Positions 15,490 through 23,684 of a stretch of DNA of 64,000 nucleotides are shown here, piece after piece. Position 1 is the first letter of the stretch; every line of letters starts with the position of its first letter. The notes under the pieces were generated by a model that had not been told where the DNA came from, did no database searches, and saw nothing but the letters and a program-made list of their open reading frames with translations. This DNA comes from Sulfurimonas sp. Lineage in GTDB: Bacteria > Campylobacterota > Campylobacteria > Campylobacterales > Sulfurimonadaceae. The stretch spans positions 1 to 64,000 of the forward strand of contig NZ_JALSKT010000080.1 of the NCBI RefSeq assembly GCF_026988655.1, read 5' to 3'. The position numbers and the translations under genes are program-made.

Positions 15490-16061
15490 AAGAAAAAATT
15501 ATACTGCTCGGCGGTGGGGGACACTGCAAAAGTGTCATTGATGTGATTGAGCAAGAGGGGAGATTTCAAATTGCTGGTATTGTTGAAAAGTTTGTTGGGG
15601 AATCCAAACCTGTTTTAGGCTATCCACTTATTGGCACTGACGATGAACTTGAGGAGTTACGCAAAAAATACAAGTACGCCATTGTTAGTGTTGGGCATAT
15701 CAAGTCAAACAGTGTGCGGGTAAAGCTGTTTGAAAAGTTAGAAGCATTTTCGTTCTCCATCCCCACAATCATCTCCCCATTTGCTTATGTTTCACCTCAC
15801 GCAACCATAGAAAAAGGAACCGTTGTTATGCATCATGCTGTAATGAACGCTGGAGTAAAAGTTGGAAAAAACTGTATCATTAATTCAAAAGCACTCTTAG
15901 AACACGATACACAAGTTGGTGATTATTGTCATATCTCCACAGGAGCACTCCTTAACGGTGATGTCACAGTCAAAGCAAACAGTTTTGTCGGCAGTGGTGC
16001 CATTGCAGTACAGGGGTCTGTTGTCAATGGATTTGTAAAAGCGAGGAGTATTGTCAAATGA
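15486..16061 (+). CDS. legH: Sugar N-acetyltransferase LegH-like (NeuD family)
   Basis: This 191-residue protein has an N-terminal Rossmann-like half (IILLGGGGHCKSVIDVI) and a C-terminal left-handed beta-helix of hexapeptide repeats (for example VSPHATIEKGTVV and VGKNCIINSKALLEHD), with the catalytic histidine expected in the LLEHD segment. In this operon it should acetylate the 4-amino sugar made by LegC, the step between LegC and LegG. Related NeuD proteins O-acetylate sialic acid, so the family alone would be ambiguous; the position decides. It overlaps both neighbours by four bases. Confidence 0.85.
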   Translation: MKEKIILLGGGGHCKSVIDVIEQEGRFQIAGIVEKFVGESKPVLGYPLIGTDDELEELRKKYKYAIVSVGHIKSNSVRVKLFEKLEAFSFSIPTIISPFAYVSPHATIEKGTVVMHHAVMNAGVKVGKNCIINSKALLEHDTQVGDYCHISTGALLNGDVTVKANSFVGSGAIAVQGSVVNGFVKARSIVK

Positions 16062-17056
16062 GCGTGTTTATTATTGCAGAAGCAGGAGTTAATCATGATG
16101 GAAGTATAAAACTTGCCAAACAACTTATAGATGTTGCAAGCGATGCAGGGGCAGATGCTGTAAAATTTCAAACATTTAAAGCAGAAAAACTGGTAAGTAA
16201 AAATGCCAAAAAAGCCGAGTATCAGCAAGCAAATATGCAAGATGAGGATAATTCTCAATTTGCTATGCTTAAAAAACTTGAGTTGGATAGTCAAACACAC
16301 AAAGAACTCATCAGCTATTGCAAAACAAAAAATATTATGTTTCTCTCCACCCCTTTTGATTTGGATAGCGTTGATTTGCTCAGTGATTTGGGATTGGAGA
16401 TTTTTAAAATCCCAAGCGGAGAGATTACCAATCTGCCATATCTTAGAAAAATAGCCAAGCTGGGTAAAAAAATAGTGCTATCAACAGGGATGGCAACACT
16501 TAGCGAAGTTGAAGATGCTTTAAATGTGCTTACATGTAACGGCACAAAAAAAGAAAATATAACAGTACTGCATGCAAATACCATGTATCCAACACCGATG
16601 GAGGATGTTAATTTAAAAGCGATGCTTACAATTGGCAAAACTTTTGATGTGGCGTATGGATACAGTGACCACACCCTTGGCATAGAAGTCCCAACGGCTG
16701 CTGTAGCACTTGGGGCGAGTGTCATTGAAAAACATTTTACTCTTGATAAAACAATGCAAGGCCCCGATCATAAAGCAAGTCTTGAACCTTATGAACTAAA
16801 AGCGATGGTACAGGCAATTCGAAACATAGAAAAAGCGATGGGTAATGGAGTTAAAAAACCAAGCAAAAGTGAAGCCCCAAATATAAAAGTAGCAAGAAAA
16901 TCTATAGTAGCAAGCAGAGTCATTAAAAAAGGAGAAGTTTTTAGTGGAGAAAATATTACTGTAAAACGACCAGCAGATGGGATAAGCCCGATGAAATGGG
17001 ATGAGGTTATTGGATCCATTGCACAAAAAGATTACAAAGCAGATGAACCAATATGA
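16058..17056 (+). CDS. legI: N,N'-diacetyllegionaminic acid synthase LegI (NeuB family)
   Basis: LegI condenses the 6-deoxy diacetamido-mannose sugar with phosphoenolpyruvate to form the nine-carbon legionaminic acid. The 332-residue protein has the TIM-barrel NeuB domain with the N-terminal block FIIAEAGVNHDGS, then DAVKFQTF, STPFD, KIPSGEI and LSTGMA, and a C-terminal SAF (antifreeze-like) domain from about residue 275. The metal- and PEP-binding blocks all look intact. PseI and NeuB have the same fold; the LegG gene next to it argues for the legionaminic route. It overlaps legH and legG by four bases each. Confidence 0.9.
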   Translation: MSVFIIAEAGVNHDGSIKLAKQLIDVASDAGADAVKFQTFKAEKLVSKNAKKAEYQQANMQDEDNSQFAMLKKLELDSQTHKELISYCKTKNIMFLSTPFDLDSVDLLSDLGLEIFKIPSGEITNLPYLRKIAKLGKKIVLSTGMATLSEVEDALNVLTCNGTKKENITVLHANTMYPTPMEDVNLKAMLTIGKTFDVAYGYSDHTLGIEVPTAAVALGASVIEKHFTLDKTMQGPDHKASLEPYELKAMVQAIRNIEKAMGNGVKKPSKSEAPNIKVARKSIVASRVIKKGEVFSGENITVKRPADGISPMKWDEVIGSIAQKDYKADEPI

Positions 17057-18231
17057 ATAAGCGAAAAATATGTGTTATAACCACAACACGAGCGGAGTAT
17101 GGACTTTTGAAGCCGCTTATGCGAGAAATACAAAAAGATGATGCCCTCATTTTGCAACTCATTGTAAGCGGTACACATTTGAGTAAAGAGTATGGTAAAA
17201 CTTTTAAAGAGATAGAAAATGACTTTACTATTGATGCCAAAGTTCCCTTTACATGTAATAGCGACGCAAAAGAAGAACTTTCCTGTGCTATGGCAAAACT
17301 GCAATGTGAAATGACACAAACACTTGACCAGTTACAACCTGACATTGTTGTTGTTTTAGGAGATAGATATGAGATATTAGGCTGTGCTTTGGCTGCGTTT
17401 ATGTTACAGATCCCTATTGCACATATTCATGGTGGGGAGATTACCGAAGGGGCGATTGATGATGCTATTCGCCATAGCATTACAAAACTTTCTGCACTTC
17501 ATTTTACATCAACAGAAGTTTATAGACAAAGAGCCATTCAGCTTGGAGAAAATCCTCAAAGAGTTTTGAATGTAGGCTCTTTAGGAGTAGAAAATATAAA
17601 AAAAATACAGTTACTTTCAAAAGAAGCATTAGAAGCGTCTATGAATTTTCACCTTGGTAAAAAAAATCTTCTTGTAACATTCCATCCTCAAACACTAAGT
17701 AATTTAGCTCCTAAAGAACAATTTCAAAGAGTTTTGAAAGCTTTGGATTATTTCAAAGATATAAAAGTCATTTTTACAAAAGCAAATGCTGATGCAGGTG
17801 GTAAAATTATTAATGAAATGATAGACAGCTATGTGGAAAAAAACAGACAAAGGTGTGTTGCGTTTGCATCTTTAGGACAGCTTCGCTATTTTAGTGCTAT
17901 TAAGTATGTTGATGCAGTTGTAGGAAACAGCTCAAGTGGAATTTTGGAAGTGCCGAGTTTTCATAAAACTACAATAAATATCGGAGAAAGGCAAAAAGGA
18001 CGTGTTCAGGCAGATTCGGTAATTACCTGTATCATTGAAACCCACGCAATTAAAACTGCTATTGAAAAAGTGTATGATGAAAGATGGCAACAAGATCTTC
18101 AAAAGATACACAATCCATATGAGGGAACGCAAACTGCTTCAAGTATAAAAGAGAGTTTGAAAAATACGCCATTGAATGAACTAAAATACAAAACATTCTA
18201 TGACATAGAGGTAGAAAATGCAAAACTATAA
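17053..18231 (+). CDS. legG: Nucleotide-sugar hydrolysing 2-epimerase LegG (NeuC family)
   Basis: LegG inverts C2 and removes the nucleotide to yield the free diacetamido-trideoxymannose used by LegI. The NeuC/WecB-type fold is shown by CVITTTRAEYGLLKPL, VVLGDRYE, HIHGGEITEG, DDAIRHSITKLS and VGNSSSGILEVPSF. The 392 residues are a normal length. In Campylobacter jejuni the pathway uses GDP-linked sugars, and a guanylyltransferase-like gene follows directly here, so a GDP substrate is likely. The gene overlaps legI by four and the next gene by 14 bases. Confidence 0.88.
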   Translation: MNKRKICVITTTRAEYGLLKPLMREIQKDDALILQLIVSGTHLSKEYGKTFKEIENDFTIDAKVPFTCNSDAKEELSCAMAKLQCEMTQTLDQLQPDIVVVLGDRYEILGCALAAFMLQIPIAHIHGGEITEGAIDDAIRHSITKLSALHFTSTEVYRQRAIQLGENPQRVLNVGSLGVENIKKIQLLSKEALEASMNFHLGKKNLLVTFHPQTLSNLAPKEQFQRVLKALDYFKDIKVIFTKANADAGGKIINEMIDSYVEKNRQRCVAFASLGQLRYFSAIKYVDAVVGNSSSGILEVPSFHKTTINIGERQKGRVQADSVITCIIETHAIKTAIEKVYDERWQQDLQKIHNPYEGTQTASSIKESLKNTPLNELKYKTFYDIEVENAKL

Positions 18232-19264
18232 AAATGTTTTACTCAACCAGCATGCGAGTATAAAAGATGCTCTTGGAGTCATTGACAAAGGTGCTATTCG
18301 TATTGCAATTGTTTTGGATGACAATGAGAAAGTTGTTGGAACGCTGACAGATGGTGATATTCGCAGGGGATTGTTGAATGGGCTAACTTTAGAGTCTTCC
18401 ATTGAGAGTCTTTACTTTAAAGAACCTACTCTTGCAAATATTAATGACTCAAAAGAACTTATCATTCAAAAAGCGATTCGTAAGCAAATCTACCAAATAC
18501 CTATTGTCGATGATGAGGGAAAACTTGTCAAAATTGAAGATTTAGCAAAACTGCTCAAAACAAACGCCAAGCAAAATCGTGTCATTTTGATGGCAGGAGG
18601 ACTTGGAACGCGACTGCGACCTCTCACGCAAGATGTACCAAAGCCACTCTTAAAAGTTGGAAATAAACCGATTTTAGAGACTATCATAGAAAACTTTGCA
18701 AAATATGGTTTTGTAAATATCACAATTAGTGTGAATTATAAAGCAAAGATGATAAAAGAGTATTTCGGTGATGGAAGTGCATTAGGCGTAAATATTGATT
18801 ATATTGAGGAGAGCAAACGCCTTGGAACAGCAGGAGCACTCTCCCTGATAGAAGAACGCCCCCAAGAACCATTTTTTGTAATGAATGCAGACTTACTCAC
18901 AAATGTCAATTTTGAGCACCTTTTAGATTTTCACTCTTTTGAAAAATCTGTAGCAACAATGTGTGTCAGAGAATATGACTATCAAGTCCCTTATGGAGTC
19001 ATTCAGACAGATGGAAGCCGCATCCTTTCAATAGCAGAGAAACCTGTCCATAAATTTTTTGTAAATGCCGGTATCTATGTCCTTTCTCCCCAAGCTTTTG
19101 AGTATATTCCAAAAGGTGAATTTTATGATATGCCGACACTTTTTGAAGATATTATAAAAGATGAACTCAAAACTATATCATTTCCTATTCATGAATATTG
19201 GCTCGATATTGGTCGTATGAGTGATTTTGAGCAGGCACAAGTTGAGTATAAAGAGATATTTTAA
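18218..19264 (+). CDS. ptmE: CBS-domain sugar-1-phosphate nucleotidyltransferase (PtmE/LegE-like)
   Basis: Two CBS motifs occupy the N-terminal 120 residues (for example GTLTDGDIRRGLLNG), and a nucleotidyltransferase domain follows, with its signature VILMAGGLGTRLRPLTQDVPKPLLKVG at the start and VMNADLLTN for the metal site. This architecture matches PtmE of Campylobacter jejuni, which makes GDP-glucosamine from glucosamine-1-phosphate and so supplies the GDP form of the legionaminic acid precursors. The CBS pair suggests allosteric control by an adenine nucleotide or a product. The final TAATG overlaps the legF start. Confidence 0.85.
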   Translation: MQNYKNVLLNQHASIKDALGVIDKGAIRIAIVLDDNEKVVGTLTDGDIRRGLLNGLTLESSIESLYFKEPTLANINDSKELIIQKAIRKQIYQIPIVDDEGKLVKIEDLAKLLKTNAKQNRVILMAGGLGTRLRPLTQDVPKPLLKVGNKPILETIIENFAKYGFVNITISVNYKAKMIKEYFGDGSALGVNIDYIEESKRLGTAGALSLIEERPQEPFFVMNADLLTNVNFEHLLDFHSFEKSVATMCVREYDYQVPYGVIQTDGSRILSIAEKPVHKFFVNAGIYVLSPQAFEYIPKGEFYDMPTLFEDIIKDELKTISFPIHEYWLDIGRMSDFEQAQVEYKEIF

Positions 19265-19965
19265 TGTTACATAAGAAAACTTTTTTAGCTGTTATTCCTG
19301 CAAGAGGCGGTTCTAAAAGGCTGCCTCGCAAAAATGTCCTAGATCTAGCGGGAAAGCCTTTGATTTCATGGAGTATAGAAGCAGCAAAAAAAAGTAAATA
19401 TATTGATGAAGTTATTGTTTCAAGTGATGATGATGAGATATTAGGCATTGCGCATTCTTTGGATGTGACTGCATTAAAACGTCCTGCAATACTCTCGACT
19501 GATACAGCTACAACGCTTGAAGTTATACAACATCTGATAAAAAACTTTGAAAAACAATACACACATCTTATTTTACTGCAACCAACTAGTCCACTACGAG
19601 AGAGTGAAGATATTGACAAGGCAATAGAGCTTTTGGATAAAAAAAATGCTGATGCTGTTGTAAGTGTATGTGAAATGGAGCATTCACCGCTTTGGTCCAA
19701 TACACTGCCAAAAGACAACAGCATGACAACTTTTTTGAATAAAGAAATTTTAAATAAAAGAAGCCAAGATTTAGAAACATACTACCGGCTAAATGGTGCA
19801 ATATATGTTATAAATATCCAAAAACTTTTAGAAAAGAAAAGCTTTTTTTTGGAAAAAAATATATATGCATATGTAATGGATCAAAAAAAGTCTATTGATA
19901 TTGACACAAAACTAGACTTTGATATAGCCGGTTATATGTTCTCTTTGTTTAAGCAGAAAAATTAG
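19264..19965 (+). CDS. legF: CMP-legionaminic acid synthetase LegF
   Basis: LegF activates legionaminic acid with CTP to the CMP-sugar used by Maf. The 233-residue protein has the cytidylyltransferase signature VIPARGGSKRLPRKN at the N-terminus, then LLQPTSPLRESEDIDKAI and a C-terminal IDIDTKLDF segment, as in NeuA, PseF and LegF. It is the last gene of the operon and its stop overlaps the convergent fliD stop by four bases. With it the window holds every enzyme from the nucleotide sugar to CMP-legionaminic acid. Confidence 0.9.
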   Translation: MLHKKTFLAVIPARGGSKRLPRKNVLDLAGKPLISWSIEAAKKSKYIDEVIVSSDDDEILGIAHSLDVTALKRPAILSTDTATTLEVIQHLIKNFEKQYTHLILLQPTSPLRESEDIDKAIELLDKKNADAVVSVCEMEHSPLWSNTLPKDNSMTTFLNKEILNKRSQDLETYYRLNGAIYVINIQKLLEKKSFFLEKNIYAYVMDQKKSIDIDTKLDFDIAGYMFSLFKQKN

Positions 19966-21359
19966 TTGCTACTGTTTGCTTGTGCATCTATCATACTTTG
20001 CAGTGACGCAAATTCTGCATTTAATCGACTAATCATTGCATCATAAGCAATGAATTGTTGGGTCATTATATCATAACGACTATCTAAAGATGCTTGTGCT
20101 CTTTCTCTTGAATCTGCAAGGTTTTGCGCATCTTTTGTAAGTCCATTATCAAAATTTGAAAGAAGCCCTCCATATCCAGTGTATTGTTTCACTTTATCAT
20201 CTAGGTTTGTGAAGTACCCTGTAATATCATTGCCGTTTTCATCAACACCACCTGCGAAGAAAGTTTTTACACTCTCAGGGTCACTTTGGAGTTTTGATTC
20301 TAAAACACTACTATCAAAACTCATTACCCCATATCTGTCAACTTCAATTCCGTAATCCATTAAAGACCCATCATTTGACCCAAACCTGCTTGTTACAGAG
20401 CTAGCCATATCCCTTTTGAGACCATTGACAAAACTATCTCCTTGAAAAATACCGACACTCCCCTGTTCTTGATCAAAAACAGTCATATCGTTGAGGTTAG
20501 TCATTAAAGTGTTGTAATTATCAACGAACATCTGTACTTCATCAACAATTTTTTGTGTATCTTGGTTGATGGTTACATTTGAAAAATCTCCCTCCTGTGT
20601 AAGAGTTATATTTACACCTAAAATGAGATCACTAATCTCATTTGTAGAACGGGTAGTTGTTATGCCATTATATTTAAAAACAGCATCTGTTCCATCTTGA
20701 ATTTTTTGATAACCATCTACTGCTGTTGTATCAAAGAGAGCAGCATCAAGTGAACCTGTTCCATTAGTGCCATCATCTGTATCTGTAATAGTTATGGCTT
20801 GATTTGCCCCTGTTTCTTTTGAGGAGAGGACAAGACTGAATGCTCCGGAACTAGTTTCTAATATTGAAGCATCTATCTGTGTTCCTGCAATATCTGTTAT
20901 GGACTGTGCCAGGCTTTCTAAAGTTGTTGTAGTATCATAATCAATATTATAGGTAGTACCGTTGATGTCAAGATTCAAAACACCGGCTGCAGAAGCTATA
21001 GGGGAAGTTGTACTGCTGAGTGCGCCAAATTTTGTTATATCTTTTTTTGCTAAGGTCACTGTTTCAAGAGTAAATGAGTCAACATTGGCTCCGGCTTCAA
21101 CGCTTACTTCTGCAGAGCCACTGACATCAACAGTTTTGTTATCAAAAAGAGTGTCGTTACTAAGTGCAAAAGTACTTCCTTTAAAGGTATTCATATAAGA
21201 AGAAAGTAAATCGTATGACTGTTGTTTTTGGTTGTTAGTCTCAATTTTTTTATCAATAGGATCTATAATATTTGCTGTATCTGCAGCTTTGAGCTGATCA
21301 ATTACATCTGATGTTAAAACACCTGAACCAATTCCGAGAGAGCTTATACTTCCTGCCAT
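19962..21359 (-). CDS. fliD: Flagellar filament cap protein FliD
   Basis: FliD (HAP2) caps the growing filament and helps flagellin to fold into place. The N-terminus (SLGIGSGVLTSDVIDQLKAAD) and the C-terminal coiled region (residues 410-460, with LADSRERAQASLDSRYDIM and the final RLNAEFASLQSMIDAQ) are typical. Between them lies a serine- and threonine-rich variable part. At 465 residues it is a little shorter than in Campylobacter. It has its own sigma-28 promoter and stands divergent to fliS. Confidence 0.93.
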   Translation of the reverse strand: MAGSISSLGIGSGVLTSDVIDQLKAADTANIIDPIDKKIETNNQKQQSYDLLSSYMNTFKGSTFALSNDTLFDNKTVDVSGSAEVSVEAGANVDSFTLETVTLAKKDITKFGALSSTTSPIASAAGVLNLDINGTTYNIDYDTTTTLESLAQSITDIAGTQIDASILETSSGAFSLVLSSKETGANQAITITDTDDGTNGTGSLDAALFDTTAVDGYQKIQDGTDAVFKYNGITTTRSTNEISDLILGVNITLTQEGDFSNVTINQDTQKIVDEVQMFVDNYNTLMTNLNDMTVFDQEQGSVGIFQGDSFVNGLKRDMASSVTSRFGSNDGSLMDYGIEVDRYGVMSFDSSVLESKLQSDPESVKTFFAGGVDENGNDITGYFTNLDDKVKQYTGYGGLLSNFDNGLTKDAQNLADSRERAQASLDSRYDIMTQQFIAYDAMISRLNAEFASLQSMIDAQANSSN

Positions 21360-21390
21360 AATAAAATCCTTCTTTTATGTATTATACGCT

Positions 21391-21417
21391 AAATCGTCAA
21401 AATAGACAAAAACTTTA
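21391..21417 (-). promoter_or_regulatory. Sigma-28 promoter of fliD
   Basis: On the minus strand, TAAA (21417-21414) and GACGATTT (21398-21391) are separated by exactly 15 bases, the same layout as the flagellin promoter. AAGGA lies close before the fliD ATG at 21359. Confidence 0.8.
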
Positions 21418-21453
21418 GAAAAATTTCGGATATTTTTTTTGCTAAATTTCGGT

Positions 21454-21480
21454 TCAAGTAATTCAAAATCTTGTCGATAT
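21454..21480 (+). promoter_or_regulatory. Sigma-28-like promoter of fliS
   Basis: TCAA at 21454-21457, 15 bases, and GTCGATAT at 21473-21480 form a slightly weaker version of the flagellin promoter. It points towards fliS, back to back with the fliD promoter. Confidence 0.7.
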
Positions 21481-21520
21481 AGGTTGAATGAACAATGAAA
21501 AAAACAAAAAGGAATCTGCG

Positions 21521-21895
21521 ATGTACAGCAATGTAGCATATAATATTTATAATCAAAATAATGTCAGTATAGAATCACCGGAAAAATTAATAGAGATGAT
21601 GTATGAGGGCGTTTTGCGTTTTAATGCACAGGCAAAAAAAGCTATTTTAGATGAAAACAATACAAAAAAAGTCTATTGGATAAACCGTGCTATTGCAGTC
21701 ATTGTAGAACTTATTGCAGTACTGGACAAATCGCAGGGGGATATTGCAGTCTATTTGGACGGACTCTATAATTATCAAATACAGTTATTAAGTTATGCCA
21801 ATATTGAAAATAATACAGAAAAAATTGATGAGGTAAGCAATGTCTTTAAAGGTCTGCTTGCAGGCTGGAGAGAAACAACAAATGTGGCACACTAA
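21521..21895 (+). CDS. fliS: Flagellin export chaperone FliS
   Basis: FliS binds the C-terminus of flagellin in the cytoplasm and hands it to the export gate. The 124-residue protein is all-helical with the usual start (YSNVAYNIYNQNNV) and the conserved SPEKLIEMMYEGVLRFNAQAKKAI block. The ATG at 21521, preceded by AAGGA, fits the family start; an ATG at 21488 would add 11 charged residues without a ribosome site and lies only eight bases after the -10 box. The gene overlaps a small coiled-coil gene by 14 bases. Confidence 0.9.
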   Translation: MYSNVAYNIYNQNNVSIESPEKLIEMMYEGVLRFNAQAKKAILDENNTKKVYWINRAIAVIVELIAVLDKSQGDIAVYLDGLYNYQIQLLSYANIENNTEKIDEVSNVFKGLLAGWRETTNVAH

Positions 21896-22136
21896 ACTGC
21901 AAATCGCCATTATAGAAAAAAATGTGCAAGAGATTGATATGCTTGTATCCCAAATGCCGACATTTGAGACACAAGAGCAGATGGAGTCTGCTGCATCACT
22001 CATAAAAGAAGCGCTCAAAGTTTTACAGCAAATGAAAAATGAAACAGGAGAGACTTTACAAAAGTTGCGTCAGCATAAAGATTTTTTAGCCTCTACACAA
22101 AATCAAGCCCCCAATACACTTGACATTATTTCTTAG
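21882..22136 (+). CDS. Small helical protein in the FliT position
   Basis: An 84-residue, charged, helical protein that begins MWHTKLQIAIIEKNVQEIDML, from an ATG inside the last codons of fliS. A longer frame from 21840 has no ribosome site. Size, helical character and location right after fliS match FliT, the chaperone of FliD that also acts on flagellar regulation, but I cannot align it by eye with any FliT, so the role is inferred from position only. Its end overlaps the convergent dehydrogenase gene by 11 bases. Confidence 0.6.
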   Translation: MWHTKLQIAIIEKNVQEIDMLVSQMPTFETQEQMESAASLIKEALKVLQQMKNETGETLQKLRQHKDFLASTQNQAPNTLDIIS

Positions 22137-22824
22137 ACTTTTTGGCAATACCAAAATGCAGACTTCTGAGTGTATATTCACTTACAACTGCCCCTTTTCT
22201 CATGGTTAAAATATGTGCAACTGCATCGGCAATATCTGAGGCAAGTAGTTTTTCATCCTCTTTTTGACTGACATCAAAACGCAGTTCATCATAAAAACTG
22301 CTTTGTGTCATATCCGGATTTATGTTTGTTATACTGAGTCTGCTTTTTCTTGTTTCTTCAAAAAGTGCATCACCAAAAGCTTTTAAGCCTGCCTTTGTAG
22401 CACTATATACCGCCGCAAATTTACTTGCTCTGAGTGCTTCTATGGAATTTATGTTGATGAGGTAGCCTTCATTCTCTTTGAGTGAACGCAAGAGGGCATT
22501 TGTGAGCAGCATCGGGACAGTAAGGTTTACAAAAGTCATAGTGGTGATGGTATTTACATGTAACGCTTCATGTGGCTCAAATCTGCCAAAGCCTGCGCAG
22601 TTTATGAGTATAAAAATGTTTTCTTTTTTGAGTTTTTGGCATAACTGTATTGTCTCTTCTTCTTTTGCAAGGTTACATGTAACTGCATGAAAGTTAGCAT
22701 GATTAAAATCATCATCTTTTACACTTCTGCTAACACCTATAACTTCATACCCAAGCGTTAGCAGTCTGTTTGTTATTGCTTTTCCTATGCCGCTGCTTGC
22801 ACCTGTTACTACTGCTTTGTTCAA
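22126..22824 (-). CDS. Short-chain dehydrogenase/reductase
   Basis: A 232-residue classical SDR: NAD(P) site VVTGASSGIGKAI at the N-terminus, LINCAGFGRFE as the NNAG-like block, a catalytic Ser-Tyr-Lys set with YSATKAGLKAF, and a proline-type turn replaced by ITNINPDMTQSSF after it. The family does not reveal the substrate. It is divergent from the HAD hydrolase gene and convergent with the flagellar genes, so it is probably transcribed alone. One AAACGCAG copy lies at 22277. Confidence 0.85.
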   Translation of the reverse strand: MNKAVVTGASSGIGKAITNRLLTLGYEVIGVSRSVKDDDFNHANFHAVTCNLAKEEETIQLCQKLKKENIFILINCAGFGRFEPHEALHVNTITTMTFVNLTVPMLLTNALLRSLKENEGYLININSIEALRASKFAAVYSATKAGLKAFGDALFEETRKSRLSITNINPDMTQSSFYDELRFDVSQKEDEKLLASDIADAVAHILTMRKGAVVSEYTLRSLHFGIAKKSKK

Positions 22825-22856
22825 AGTTTACCTCACAATTTTGATATACTACATCT

Positions 22857-23684
22857 ATGAAAAATATTTACATAACAGACCTAGATCACACATTTTTACG
22901 GAGTGATTTATCTATCAGTGATTATACTAAAAAAATATGGAACTCGTATGCGCAGGACTCTATTTTATCCATTGCAACAGCGAGAACATACAAAAAAACT
23001 GCACAGTTTTTGGATGGTGTGAGCGTGAATGCTCCTATGATACTTCTTGATGGTGCACTCATTGCTACGATGGATAAAAAGATAATTGACACAAAGTTTA
23101 TCAACAAAGAAGTAGGGGATGTCATCATAGATGAGGGTGCAAAGCTTGGAATTTATCCTTTTGTTCTCTCTTTGGTGGATACGCAACTAAATGAAGCTTT
23201 TTCCTACTCGAGCATACTTAATAGTTATCAAAGTGAAATCATTAAACGTTACTCAGATGATGATCATACCCATGTTTTTAAAGATTTGCGCGCGATGGAG
23301 GATAACTTCAAAATTGTTTATATGGCTGATGAAGCTATCTTAATCGAGTTAGAGAAAAACATCAAAGCAATTTTTAAAGAGGAGCTCAAGTATATCTTGG
23401 CTCCTGAAGCATATATGGGCTGCTACTTTTTGACCATACTGCATAAAGATGCGGACAAATCTCATGGGATACGAAGTGTGAGTGAAGCGATGGGATTTGA
23501 CTTGACTCGTTTGAGTGTTTTTGGAGATAACTTTAATGACATAGGTATGTTTGAACTTGCAAATGTTTCTGTAGCAGTTGCAAATGCACAAGAGGGTGTC
23601 AAAGCAAAAGCAGATATTGTTCTAGAGCATACAAATGATGAAGATGGTGTAGCAAAGTATCTTGAGAGTTTACGTCATGGATAA
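22857..23684 (+). CDS. HAD-superfamily sugar-phosphate phosphatase, Cof type
   Basis: The 275-residue protein starts with the HAD motif I D8-x-D10-x-T (ITDLDHTFLRSD) and ends with motif IV, VFGDNFNDIGMFELA, followed by the Cof-type C-terminal segment (VAVANAQEGVKAKADIV). The size of the cap is that of the type C2 (Cof) group, which dephosphorylates sugar phosphates and related compounds. It overlaps a sugar transporter by eight bases, so a role in sugar-phosphate handling is likely. An extended -10 box, TGA-TATACT (22845-22850), ends only six bases before its ATG. Confidence 0.85.
   Translation: MKNIYITDLDHTFLRSDLSISDYTKKIWNSYAQDSILSIATARTYKKTAQFLDGVSVNAPMILLDGALIATMDKKIIDTKFINKEVGDVIIDEGAKLGIYPFVLSLVDTQLNEAFSYSSILNSYQSEIIKRYSDDDHTHVFKDLRAMEDNFKIVYMADEAILIELEKNIKAIFKEELKYILAPEAYMGCYFLTILHKDADKSHGIRSVSEAMGFDLTRLSVFGDNFNDIGMFELANVSVAVANAQEGVKAKADIVLEHTNDEDGVAKYLESLRHG

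Noticed and set aside
12976-19965. The sugar operon as a pseudaminic acid pathway
   Set aside because: There is no PseG-type hydrolase or PseH-type acetyltransferase. The NeuC-like epimerase, NeuD-like acetyltransferase and PtmE-like gene fit legionaminic acid.
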